A stretch of 64,000 nucleotides of DNA from a virus: the IMG/VR virus record IMGVR_UViG_3300042935_001174, positions 111,185 through 175,184 of that record, one strand, 5' to 3'. The position numbers and the translations under genes are program-made. The stretch's first letter is position 1. Each line of letters starts with the position of its first letter. This document shows positions 18,028 to 25,966 of this stretch, in pieces. The notes beneath the pieces are model-generated. The model did no database searches and was not told the DNA's origin. It saw nothing but the letters and a program-made list of their open reading frames with translations.

Positions 18028-18704
18028 TATAATGTCCTTTGTAAACAATACTCAGTGAGTATGCGTTCTCTGTGCCACTCTTCACTTTGTGGTGTGTCAG
18101 CAAACTCGTGGAAGCATGGAGTGCCCAAGGTATAGTGCAAGAGCTTGGCCGCGGGGTTTGGCCCGTATTCATCGGGCAACCAATTCCATTCAGGCGGCAG
18201 TTCGCCAAGTCGTTCATCATCGATCCAGGTAAATCGATGTAGTTCAGCCCCTGTGGCTTTCTGTATAAATCCTGGGGTTAGCTTACGATTAGGAAAACTT
18301 CCGCAGTTCCACAAGATAACGCTACTCCAATTTTTTCTAGGATAATCTTCATTTTTTGATCCAAGATATTTCTCAGTCATCTTTGTTTTATAATCATGTT
18401 TGACTACCAATACATCCTTGTAGGGGTTCTGTAATTCCCATAATTTAGTAATGTCGTCACGCACAACCATATCACCATCTATAAAAATGGCCCACCCTGT
18501 AAATTGCATCAAGTGCGGCACAAGGAAACGACTGTAGATAAATTGATTGCTACCATCTGTGTGTGTTTCTTTATAGTCTTTAAATAAATTTAATGCCAGC
18601 GGGATAATCTGTACTGGTTGTGTTGCATGCCTAATAATACTATTAGCACAGGTATGAAACGCAATTGCTTCTCTAGGATCGTATCCTATGAAAATTGGAA
18701 TCAT
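18027..18704 (-). CDS. Glycosyltransferase (GT8-like)
   Basis: A 225-residue protein. IPIFIGYDPREAIAFHTCANSI is the usual opening of small phage and bacterial GT-A transferases. GWAIFIDGDMVVRDDI has the DxD at about residues 95-97. The C-terminal KLLHYTLGTPCFHE provides the second metal-binding His region seen in GT8 enzymes. It overlaps the preceding gene's stop by four bases (18701-18704). Acceptor and donor are unknown. Confidence 0.75.
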   Translation of the reverse strand: MIPIFIGYDPREAIAFHTCANSIIRHATQPVQIIPLALNLFKDYKETHTDGSNQFIYSRFLVPHLMQFTGWAIFIDGDMVVRDDITKLWELQNPYKDVLVVKHDYKTKMTEKYLGSKNEDYPRKNWSSVILWNCGSFPNRKLTPGFIQKATGAELHRFTWIDDERLGELPPEWNWLPDEYGPNPAAKLLHYTLGTPCFHEFADTPQSEEWHRERILTEYCLQRTL

Positions 18705-19456
18705 TTTCTTTCAATGTCCTCTTCGATACAGTTCTCACCGTATTGAATTTCAATTAATTTTAACGGCTGGTTGGTTTCGTTACACAGCATGTGCCATTGG
18801 CCTTTGTCGATAAACACATATTCGTGCAGACCGTATGTGCCAACCAGATCGTGATCACTGCTGGAGTCTAGTGTATAAACTGCGGCTTCACCTTCAGCAA
18901 CAAACCAAAACTCTGCACGTTGATCATGACGTTGCATGCTCAAACATGTCTTGGGCGTCACTGTTAGTTCTTTGAGTTTGGTGTTTGCGCCTACTTCGTG
19001 TAACACACGATAGTATCCCCAGGCACGTGAGGTCCGGGGCTTCTTCCAATCCTCGAGAATCCATGAACTAGAATTCTTCTTGTCCTCTCCACCAACACCA
19101 AACACAAACTCTACGTCATCGAACACCATTTCTGGAATGTTATTCTGGGTACGATCGCCGCCGTTGGCAAACACAATAGTATCAGTTGGGTAACGTTGTT
19201 TGATTAACTCAATTGCATTGCAACTGGAGTTGTCATCATCGTTGTAAACCACAACTTCGTCAACAATGCTCAACGCACTGATTAGTTCAAAACGTTCACT
19301 CATAGGCATAAAAGGCCTACCTTTTTTACGAGTAAGCCATTCATCAGAGTTGAGTCCGACAATCAATATGTCGCCTAGTTGTTTTGCTGATTTAAAGTAA
19401 GCAAGGTGCCCGGAGTGTATGGGATCAAACCCACCTGTAACAAGTACGATTTTCAT
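18701..19456 (-). CDS. Cytidylyltransferase-cupin fusion (sugar-nucleotide enzyme)
   Basis: A 251-residue two-domain protein. Residues 1-130 are a nucleotidyltransferase: VTGGFDPIHSGHLAYFKSAK with the HxGH signature and LIVGLNSDEW, most like HldE/RfaE or glycerol-phosphate cytidylyltransferases. Residues 150-245 are a cupin like the C-terminal type II phosphomannose isomerase domain of ManC (SRAWGYYRVLHE, SMQRHDQRAEFWFVAEGEA), keeping the His and Glu metal ligands. It heads the minus-strand operon. I recall similar fusions in marine phages. A role in making an activated sugar is likely but the sugar is unknown. Confidence 0.75.
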   Translation of the reverse strand: MKIVLVTGGFDPIHSGHLAYFKSAKQLGDILIVGLNSDEWLTRKKGRPFMPMSERFELISALSIVDEVVVYNDDDNSSCNAIELIKQRYPTDTIVFANGGDRTQNNIPEMVFDDVEFVFGVGGEDKKNSSSWILEDWKKPRTSRAWGYYRVLHEVGANTKLKELTVTPKTCLSMQRHDQRAEFWFVAEGEAAVYTLDSSSDHDLVGTYGLHEYVFIDKGQWHMLCNETNQPLKLIEIQYGENCIEEDIERK

Positions 19457-19493
19457 AGAAATATTTATCTATGTATATTATGGTAAATATAAT

Positions 19494-20075
19494 ATGGACC
19501 ACTTTTATCAAGACATAGACGGATTTATGAGCGTTAGAAACACAATCATGCTTGACATGGTGTTAGAACAATTTCCTAAAAAAGGCACATGGGTTGAGCT
19601 AGGATCATGGACAGGTCGTAGCGCGGCATATTGTGTGGTTGAGTTAATCAATCGAGATAAACTAGGTGAATTCTATTGTGTAGACAGCTGGCAGGGCGAA
19701 ACTGACATAGCATACGATCAAGGCGTGATACAGGACATGGAAAATATTTTCCGTAAAAATGTCAATCCAGTGATAGATTCAATTACCATGTTGACCATGA
19801 TGAGTTGGGCCGCCGCAGAAAAATTCAAAGATGAATCTGTGGATTTTTGTTATGTGGATGCTGGACATAGTTACGAAGCAGTAACAAAAGATCTCACTGC
19901 ATGGTGGCCAAAACTGTGCCCTGGTGCCATGTTTGGTGGTGATGACTACACAAAAGGTTATCCAGGAGTGCAACAAGCAGTTTGGGACTTTTTTGGACCA
20001 ATGAATATAAAAGTACGCAGATCAGGACGTTGTTGGTTGGTCACAAAACCAACAGCCGGTAATAATTTAATTTAA
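19494..20075 (+). CDS. Class I SAM methyltransferase (Methyltransf_24-like)
   Basis: I chose the ATG at 19494 over an in-frame ATG at 19419, which lies inside the divergent gene. The product is 193 residues. TWVELGSWTGRSAAYCVVEL is motif I, FYCVDSWQGE is motif II, and VDFCYVDAGHSYEAVTKDL with GGDDY is the acidic and His segment of the Methyltransf_24 group, whose members often act in polysaccharide loci. The 37-base divergent gap (19457-19493) is very AT-rich and must carry promoters for both directions. Confidence 0.75.
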   Translation: MDHFYQDIDGFMSVRNTIMLDMVLEQFPKKGTWVELGSWTGRSAAYCVVELINRDKLGEFYCVDSWQGETDIAYDQGVIQDMENIFRKNVNPVIDSITMLTMMSWAAAEKFKDESVDFCYVDAGHSYEAVTKDLTAWWPKLCPGAMFGGDDYTKGYPGVQQAVWDFFGPMNIKVRRSGRCWLVTKPTAGNNLI

Positions 20076-20082
20076 ATAAAGA

Positions 20083-20721
20083 ATGAAACAAGACTGGTTA
20101 GAGTTTTACCGAAAAAACTATTACAATTTATTAAACCCACGTGTTAGCGCAATAAAGCGAGGGTTAGTCGATGGCTTATATCAAAGAGCACACGGATTTA
20201 ACATTATGTTTGCTGAACTGGTAACACGCGGTCAAGATCAGTATCATATAATTGAAACTGGCACTCTACGAAATCCCGGAAACTGGAAAGACGGCCAGAG
20301 TGCAAAATTATTCACTGAATTTGTGGACATTCACAACGGATCTGTAAGGTCAGTAGATATTGATCCGGGTGCATGTTCCTCAGCATCAGCCGCAATACGG
20401 TCCAAGAACTTTACAGTTACCTGTAGTGACAGCGTAACTTGGTTAAGCAAACAACCAGATTTATCTACAGTTGATTTGTTCTACTTAGATTCGTGGGACG
20501 TCAAGTGGGAAAATGATCTGGACAGCGCCGAGCACCATTTAAGCGAATTTAAGGCAATTGAACCTTACTTGAAATCTGGATGTATTGTGGCCATAGATGA
20601 CAACAGTAGATTCAAAAACACAAACCAAAGAACTGGCAAAGGTCGTAGGATTGTTGAATACCTTGAGTCAAAAGGTAAACACCCTGTATACGACGAATAC
20701 CAAATAATTTATAAGTTTTAA
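20083..20721 (+). CDS. Putative SAM-binding methyltransferase-like protein
   Basis: A 212-residue protein. HIIETGTLRNPGNWKDGQSAKL is a variant motif I, VRSVDIDPGACSSASAAI is a motif II with Asp, and VDLFYLDSWDVKWENDLDSAEHHLSEFKAI plus CIVAIDDN follow as in Rossmann methyltransferases acting on glycans. The Gly-rich loop is less canonical than in neighbouring methyltransferases. It is co-directional and closely spaced between a methyltransferase and a GT17 gene. Confidence 0.6.
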   Translation: MKQDWLEFYRKNYYNLLNPRVSAIKRGLVDGLYQRAHGFNIMFAELVTRGQDQYHIIETGTLRNPGNWKDGQSAKLFTEFVDIHNGSVRSVDIDPGACSSASAAIRSKNFTVTCSDSVTWLSKQPDLSTVDLFYLDSWDVKWENDLDSAEHHLSEFKAIEPYLKSGCIVAIDDNSRFKNTNQRTGKGRRIVEYLESKGKHPVYDEYQIIYKF

Positions 20722-20722
20722 A

Positions 20723-21514
20723 ATGATCATCGATACCTTATTGTTTAACAACGAATTTGACATGCTAGACATACATCTAGCCATTACCAACCACTATGTA
20801 GATCGCTGGATAGTGTTGGAAGCAAGTAGAACATTCAGTGGCATTGAAAAACCCTACCACCTGACTGACAATTTGAAAAAGTACAATGAAAAGTATCCGG
20901 GAAGAATACAAGTAATTCAACAACCACTGACTGCTGATCAAACCAACCTAATCTGCGAAACCACAATGAGACAAGGATTTAAAACTGCACTCAGCAGTTG
21001 CAGTTTGGATGATATTGTTATTCACGGAGACCTTGACGAAGTCATTGATCCAACCAAGTGGAGTAAAATTCTTAATCAGATGGATCAACATAATCGGCCA
21101 GTGAGTTGTGGATTTGATATGTATATGTACCGAGTTGATCAACGTGCAGATCGTGGCTGGAAAGGTAGTGTAGTTGCCAGGCGGCGCATGTTTGAAACAC
21201 CACATGACTTATACAAAGGCGACCGAGCAGTGGTCAAAAGAAAAAACCGCAATCATTGTGTTGGCATAAACGAATCAGTTGGTTGGCATTGGACCTGGAT
21301 GGGCAGTGACGATCTAATAAAAAACAAAGTGATTAGCTGTATTGAAAGTCAGCACAGAGATCCCGAACAAGTACTACATGCTTTTAAACAGTTAGACACA
21401 ATATCAGCTATCAATCACAAGTGTACTACTCATGTTGTGCCTACTGTGTATCCTGATCCTGTACAACAAGTATTACAACAATATCCACACTTCTGGCATA
21501 ACCCACCTTTATGA
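20723..21514 (+). CDS. Glycosyltransferase family 17-like protein
   Basis: A 263-residue protein. The N-terminus, IIDTLLFNNEFDMLDIHLAI, followed by VDRWIVLEASRTFSG and DDIVIHGDLDEVIDP, matches the GT17 family (relatives of beta-1,4-mannosyl-glycoprotein N-acetylglucosaminyltransferase). GDLDEV supplies the acidic metal site. The His-rich HCVGINESVGWHWTWMG is also typical. It overlaps the next glycosyltransferase by four bases. Confidence 0.8.
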   Translation: MIIDTLLFNNEFDMLDIHLAITNHYVDRWIVLEASRTFSGIEKPYHLTDNLKKYNEKYPGRIQVIQQPLTADQTNLICETTMRQGFKTALSSCSLDDIVIHGDLDEVIDPTKWSKILNQMDQHNRPVSCGFDMYMYRVDQRADRGWKGSVVARRRMFETPHDLYKGDRAVVKRKNRNHCVGINESVGWHWTWMGSDDLIKNKVISCIESQHRDPEQVLHAFKQLDTISAINHKCTTHVVPTVYPDPVQQVLQQYPHFWHNPPL

Positions 21515-22230
21515 CCACAGTTGACTGTGCATGTTTGATACATGGAGACAAATATAACTGGTCCTATGTTGATACTTTATACCATATGATCTGTAGAAAC
21601 GTCAGCATGGACGTACGGTTTCATGTTTACACAGAAGCTTCTCGTGGTGTACCGTCACCTTTTATCAAACACGAATTAATAGATTGGCCAGGAGTTTCTG
21701 GACCTAGACAAAGTTGGTGGTACAAGTTACAACTTTTTAACCCTGAACATTTTCAAGGCAGAATGTTGTACCTAGATCTTGACACCGTTATATTTGAAAA
21801 CATAGACTGTTTATGGAGCGATAGTAGCAAGTATTTTTGGACAATTAAAGATTTTAAATACCTATGGCGTGATTGGGCAGGAATTAACTCAAGTTTAATG
21901 CTTTGGGACACAGTTAAATTTAGCTACATCTGGAACGATTTTTTGACACAAGATCTGTCAGACGTAATAAAAAAATACCCAGGAGACCAAGATTATTTGT
22001 CCGCAATATTAAACCCAAGAGACATACGGTTTTTTGACAGTAATTTAATTAAAAGCTGGCGCTGGCAGTTGTTGGACGGAGGACTTGATTTTAAAACAAG
22101 AAAATACCGTCGACCAGGCGCAGGCACATTGTTAGACCCCACAACACGTATTGCTATTTTTCACGGAAATCCCAAACCTCATGAAATTACTGACCCGGTT
22201 GTGCAGAAGTTCTGGATCAAGTATAAATAA
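21511..22230 (+). CDS. Glycosyltransferase (GT-A-like)
   Basis: A 239-residue protein. RMLYLDLDTVIFENI carries the DxD metal motif near residues 90-95. WAGINSSLMLWD is the acceptor-side loop, PGDQDYLSAIL follows, and IAIFHGNPKPHEI gives the late His-Gly element, the same order as in small phage and bacterial GT-A transferases. It is the last gene of the glycan island. A TATAAATA late-promoter sequence overlaps its stop codon. Confidence 0.75.
   Translation: MTTVDCACLIHGDKYNWSYVDTLYHMICRNVSMDVRFHVYTEASRGVPSPFIKHELIDWPGVSGPRQSWWYKLQLFNPEHFQGRMLYLDLDTVIFENIDCLWSDSSKYFWTIKDFKYLWRDWAGINSSLMLWDTVKFSYIWNDFLTQDLSDVIKKYPGDQDYLSAILNPRDIRFFDSNLIKSWRWQLLDGGLDFKTRKYRRPGAGTLLDPTTRIAIFHGNPKPHEITDPVVQKFWIKYK
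22222..22229 (+). promoter_or_regulatory. Candidate late promoter (exact TATAAATA)
   Basis: TATAAATA is an exact match to the T4 late promoter -10 element, 22 bases before the start of the virion-type gene at 22251. It implies gp55/gp33-like late transcription, although neither factor is encoded in this window. Confidence 0.6.
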
Positions 22231-22250
22231 CTATAATTGGAGATAACACA

Positions 22251-22817
22251 ATGGCTACACGCACATTTAAGTTTTATGGCAAAGCATTCACTACAGGTGG
22301 TCCTGTAACAGTGAGTTTAAATTTTAACAATCAACCAGTGTTTACAGGCGCTGTTTCTGCATCAACAGGAGCAACCCCTGGGAATAATAACGAAGGCCTA
22401 TCAGAACTGTTTACATTTGAAGCAGACACTTCTGTATATGGTGACATTCCTTTGACTTTAACTGTGACCGGTGGTGATTTATTCTACGGCAGAATTACTG
22501 CTAATTACGGCGGCGACGTATACACAGTAGATCCAAGTCGTTTACCAGACAGAAACAATCCCGACTCTATTCCTGCTGGACCAATTTTTAGTGCTGATGA
22601 TCCAGGAAGAACCTTTGTAACTGCATCTGTGGATAATTATGTACCAGTAGATTATAATGTCACCGATGGAAGAGAAAACGTTCAGATTAACGGAGTAGCG
22701 GTTCCTGATAAAAATCCAACTGACCCTGCACAAGTTGGTAGATGGCAATATTTAATTACTAACGAAAGCACATTGACTTGCACACAGAAAGTTGTTAGGG
22801 CATTGCCTATTGAATAA
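22251..22817 (+). CDS. Putative virion or carbohydrate-binding beta protein
   Basis: A 188-residue protein, Thr/Val/Gly-rich and beta-type. It opens with ATRTFKFYGKAFTTGGPVTV and has a repeated Greek-key-like rhythm. The pattern FTFEADTSVYGDIPLTLTVTGG recalls carbohydrate-binding or adhesin domains and virion proteins I have seen in T4-like aquatic phages. It has an exact late-promoter match and a GGAGAT ribosome site upstream and a strong terminator downstream, so it is a monocistronic late unit. Confidence 0.6.
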   Translation: MATRTFKFYGKAFTTGGPVTVSLNFNNQPVFTGAVSASTGATPGNNNEGLSELFTFEADTSVYGDIPLTLTVTGGDLFYGRITANYGGDVYTVDPSRLPDRNNPDSIPAGPIFSADDPGRTFVTASVDNYVPVDYNVTDGRENVQINGVAVPDKNPTDPAQVGRWQYLITNESTLTCTQKVVRALPIE

Positions 22818-22846
22818 ATGCTTAAAAATTAAGCAGTTTTCTTATC

Positions 22847-22874
22847 AAACCCTACTACTAGTAGGGTTTTTCTT
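22847..22874 (+). terminator. Rho-independent terminator
   Basis: AAACCCTAC (22847-22855) pairs with GTAGGGTTT (22861-22869) around a five-base loop, followed by TTCTTTT. The stem shares its AAACCCTA core with the terminator at 54956. Confidence 0.85.
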
Positions 22875-22930
22875 TTGTTGCACAAAAACAACACCCAAAA
22901 ACTGCTTAAAAAATAGGCAAAAAATCCTGG

Positions 22931-22959
22931 TTGACCATTAAATAGGGTTTTGCTATAAT
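22931..22959 (+). promoter_or_regulatory. Strong sigma70-type promoter, copy 1 of a repeated family
   Basis: TTGACC (22931-22936), a 17-base spacer ending TTTTGC, and TATAAT (22954-22959). The TGC just before the -10 gives an extended -10. First of two promoters in tandem before the AAA ATPase gene. Confidence 0.85.
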
Positions 22960-23022
22960 TATACAATAATAAGTAGCAAGGAATACAAGTTTTGTATTGT
23001 TTGCAACAAGATCAACTAACAG

Positions 23023-23051
23023 TTGACCGGTAATTCACAGTTTGCTATAAT
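23023..23051 (+). promoter_or_regulatory. Strong sigma70-type promoter, copy 2
   Basis: TTGACC (23023-23028), a 17-base spacer with TAATT and TTTGC, and TATAAT (23046-23051), 34 bases before the ATPase start. It resembles the promoters at 54990, 55595 and 56076 more closely than copy 1 does. Confidence 0.88.
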
Positions 23052-23084
23052 ATAGCATAACTTAACAAAACAGGAGCCAGATCA

Positions 23085-24116
23085 ATGACGCAAGTACTCG
23101 TTCGTAGCGGTAACTACCGCAAACAAACTGTTCGTGGTGTTACTTTTACACTAGTTAAAGACTACACACAAGGCGCTCGAGGTGGCTTTGTGACAGTAGA
23201 AAGCAATGGCTACTTTGGCGCAGAACACAATGTGGTACGCATCAAAGTTGATAGCATTCAAGATATAGAAATTGTTGGAGATAACATGCCCAGTGTAAAA
23301 GAAACTAAGGTAGTAGAATTTAAACATACTGCTCCGGTGGAAACCGAAGAGCAAGCAATGGATCGTATTCGTGAGCGATTTGATATCCTGCACGACATGA
23401 CCAAAGCCTGTGTCAGCGGCGATATCCGTGCTATGATTGTGAGCGGCCCACCCGGCGTAGGCAAAAGCTTTGGTGTGGAGCAAGAAATTGACAAGGCCTG
23501 CTTGTTTGACAAATTGGCTAGCAAACGACTTCGTGCCGAGGTAGTTAAAGGTAGTGCCACTCCAATTGGTTTGTATCAAACACTTTACAAATTTAGTGAC
23601 GCCAATTGCGTAGTTGTTTTTGACGACTGTGACAGCATCTTGTTAGATGACGTTGCTCTTAACTTGCTCAAGGGTGCCCTGGACTCCGGCAAGAAGCGTA
23701 CTATTTCATGGCTGTCAGAGTCTAGTGCTTTGCGTCGTGAAGGTATCCCAGACCGTTTTGAGTTTAAAGGTAGTGTTATCTTTATTACAAACTTAAAGTT
23801 TGACCAAATGAAATCGCAAAAATTGCGGGATCACTTGGACGCATTGCAAAGTCGTTGCCACTATCTGGACTTGACCCTGGACACCATGCGTGACAAACTG
23901 TTGCGCATCAAACAGATTGCCAAAGATGGTGTGTTGTTTGCAGACTACGACTTTAACGAGTATGCACAAGATGACATTATTGACTTTATGCATGTCAACA
24001 AAGAACGCCTGCGTGAGGTAAGTCTGCGTATGGCGCTGAAGATTGCAGACTTGCGCAAGAGCTTTCCTAACAACTGGAAGCGCATGAGCGAGACAACATG
24101 TATGAAGAGTGCCTAA
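23085..24116 (+). CDS. AAA-family ATPase
   Basis: A 343-residue protein. Walker A is SGPPGVGKSFG near residues 119-128, Walker B is CVVVFDDCDSILLDD near 173-187, and the sensor-type segment VIFITNL follows near 230. The N-terminal 90 residues are a separate beta-rich part. A short lid-like region ends the protein. Two strong tandem promoters and a good AGGAGCC ribosome site imply abundant early expression. The substrate is not evident: remodelling of host or replication proteins is possible. Confidence 0.8.
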   Translation: MTQVLVRSGNYRKQTVRGVTFTLVKDYTQGARGGFVTVESNGYFGAEHNVVRIKVDSIQDIEIVGDNMPSVKETKVVEFKHTAPVETEEQAMDRIRERFDILHDMTKACVSGDIRAMIVSGPPGVGKSFGVEQEIDKACLFDKLASKRLRAEVVKGSATPIGLYQTLYKFSDANCVVVFDDCDSILLDDVALNLLKGALDSGKKRTISWLSESSALRREGIPDRFEFKGSVIFITNLKFDQMKSQKLRDHLDALQSRCHYLDLTLDTMRDKLLRIKQIAKDGVLFADYDFNEYAQDDIIDFMHVNKERLREVSLRMALKIADLRKSFPNNWKRMSETTCMKSA

Positions 24117-24133
24117 TTAGCAGGTAAGGTTAC

Positions 24134-24169
24134 CGGATCATCATTTTAGTCTAGCTCCTAGATGATCCG
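24134..24169 (+). other. Inverted repeat after the ATPase gene
   Basis: CGGATCATC (24134-24142) pairs perfectly with GATGATCCG (24161-24169) across an 18-base loop. No T run follows, so it is not itself a terminator. The terminator hairpin begins five bases later. It may protect the mRNA end or be a protein-binding site. Confidence 0.5.
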
Positions 24170-24173
24170 TTTA

Positions 24174-24201
24174 AGGGGTACCTTAGGGTACCTCTTTTTT
24201 T
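24174..24201 (+). terminator. Rho-independent terminator after the ATPase gene
   Basis: GGGGTACC (24175-24182) pairs with GGTACCTC (24187-24194), with one G-T pair, around the loop TTAG. An A-T pair extends the stem and seven T residues follow. Confidence 0.85.
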
Positions 24202-24240
24202 ATTTGTATGTGTTGACGAGTGCCGTAAATACAAAATCTT

Positions 24241-24771
24241 ATGAATATTACGTTTGAAAAACATCCTAAAGTATGGCGACACCCAAATTGGGGAAGACTA
24301 CAGCTACGACTATTTGCAGAGGAGTGCAAAATTCGCAGGGAAAAGAACATTGAGGATTATATCATTAACAATGGTATCAGCAAAGTTCATGTACTCAAAG
24401 ATAATAAAATATTGGATAAGTTTTTTGATAAACACAATGTTCAACTGGTATCACCAGGTGACGCTGAACTAGTTGTCATCACTGACCAACGATTTAGCAG
24501 GCTCACAGTAAAAAATATGATTACAGAACTAAATTTGTTATTGGATTTATGTCCTAGGATTTACTTTTGTTTAAACCGTTATTATTTAAATGCCGCAGAA
24601 ACATTTGTTGACCCAGGGTTACCTGAGCATTTTGATACAGCTATTGTTAAATGGTTAGAAAACAATCTTCGAGATACTGTTGTATTAAATCGTAGCGAAA
24701 TATTTGTCGAAGACGGTAGTTGTTTTACCTGGGTAGTGCCATCATGTGAGTTATTATTATGTCGAAAGTAA
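24241..24771 (+). CDS. Hypothetical protein, first of an orphan trio
   Basis: A 176-residue protein I do not recognise. The middle has alternating strands and helices (DAELVVITDQRF, ITELNLLLDLCPRIYFCLNRYYL), suggesting an alpha/beta fold. It opens a run of three overlapping AT-rich genes (24241, 24759, 25421) placed between the ATPase terminator and uvsW. No signal peptide or membrane segment is visible. Confidence 0.6.
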   Translation: MNITFEKHPKVWRHPNWGRLQLRLFAEECKIRREKNIEDYIINNGISKVHVLKDNKILDKFFDKHNVQLVSPGDAELVVITDQRFSRLTVKNMITELNLLLDLCPRIYFCLNRYYLNAAETFVDPGLPEHFDTAIVKWLENNLRDTVVLNRSEIFVEDGSCFTWVVPSCELLLCRK

Positions 24772-25424
24772 TTGGAAAATATGCAGACGCAGTTCTAAGA
24801 ACAGACTTTAGAACCAGTTACACAAGATGGAAATTTAGCAAACCTAAACATAACTATTTTGTAAGAAATCGTCATTCAAAAGAAATCATACTTGACAACT
24901 ACGACAAGTACATCATTGATCATCTGAGTCCAGGTAAGACTATTACATATGATGGTGCTGGATATTATCTTGACCCTGCAATTGACAATTTAACAGTAAT
25001 CGAACTAGTACCTTTGGTACTGTCCTGGTATCCAAAGGCCGTTATTGACACAGGAGAAGATTCTGTTAAACATTTGTACAACCAAGCTGACAATTTTATT
25101 GTTAACAACACCATAAGACTAAGGTGGAAAACATTTGATGAGTATACCGAGTATTGGCAATTCCAAACTAGGTTCTTTAAGCCAGGCACACAAATATTTT
25201 TCTCTTTTAGGGATATCTTTATTTTTCATAATCGATTAAAACACAATTTTAGCATATTACTGCAAGCCTGGTTGTTAAGTATGGAACAATACGGATTTAA
25301 GTTGTTGTGGGTCAATTATGATCTGATTAAAATAAATGACACTCTTGTTGATTACACCTGGCTACCTGAGGTTGATGATATGATCAATGGCAATGTTAAA
25401 ATACATTGGGAGTATTGTCCGTGA
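24759..25424 (+). CDS. Hypothetical protein, possibly methyltransferase-like
   Basis: A 221-residue protein overlapping the previous gene by 13 bases. ITYDGAGYYLDPAIDNLTVIELVP could be a degenerate SAM-binding motif I/II, and RFFKPGTQIFFSFRDI resembles the post-catalytic strand of Rossmann methyltransferases. Key glycine-loop residues are not clearly kept, so the assignment is weak. It sits in the same AT-rich trio, with a GTGA overlap to the next gene. Confidence 0.5.
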   Translation: MSKVIGKYADAVLRTDFRTSYTRWKFSKPKHNYFVRNRHSKEIILDNYDKYIIDHLSPGKTITYDGAGYYLDPAIDNLTVIELVPLVLSWYPKAVIDTGEDSVKHLYNQADNFIVNNTIRLRWKTFDEYTEYWQFQTRFFKPGTQIFFSFRDIFIFHNRLKHNFSILLQAWLLSMEQYGFKLLWVNYDLIKINDTLVDYTWLPEVDDMINGNVKIHWEYCP

Positions 25425-25966
25425 ACATTATTTGTTACACAGGAGGAACTTGCGGTCATGTGTTAGCGGCCATAATAGATTCCACCAACTGCAAATTATC
25501 AAAAACAGCAGTTAGGATGCCTGCAGAAAGATGTCGTCTAAATAAACCTCACACCTTTTTAAATGATTTAGAAAAAACTCAGTATGTACAAAACATTAGT
25601 TTAGTGTATAATAGCTTACCCAGTCATGATTTAACCTATCATGTTAGTGCTGGTCAAGATTTTATTACTGTTACTGTAAATAAATTTGACACAGCATTGT
25701 GGGCCGCAGAAAGATTTAAACAGTTGCACAGACCAAATGTGTGGGAAGAGATGCAACAGTTTTGCGGTGCAAATGACGTTGCAGGATATGCAAAAACATT
25801 AATAGACTACTCTAATATGGTAAAGACACATACAAAAAAGATTGTTACACTTGAACGCATACTATCGGGGTATGCCGTTGAGGATCTTGCTAACTATGTA
25901 GAATCACCTGAACTGGATAATAACTTTTACCAAGAATGGCTGAAACTACAAAACTATGCAGGCTAA
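25421..25966 (+). CDS. Small protein with N-terminal P-loop-like motif
   Basis: I chose the GTG at 25421 (GTGA overlap) over in-frame codons further upstream. The product is 181 residues. The N-terminus, VNIICYTGGTCGHVLAAIID, is a strand, a Gly-rich loop and a helix, as in sulfotransferase or kinase-like folds, without a classical Lys-Ser/Thr. It resembles the starts of the genes at 8158 and 44651. The C-terminal half is helical. It overlaps uvsW by 11 bases. Function unknown. Confidence 0.55.
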   Translation: MNIICYTGGTCGHVLAAIIDSTNCKLSKTAVRMPAERCRLNKPHTFLNDLEKTQYVQNISLVYNSLPSHDLTYHVSAGQDFITVTVNKFDTALWAAERFKQLHRPNVWEEMQQFCGANDVAGYAKTLIDYSNMVKTHTKKIVTLERILSGYAVEDLANYVESPELDNNFYQEWLKLQNYAG

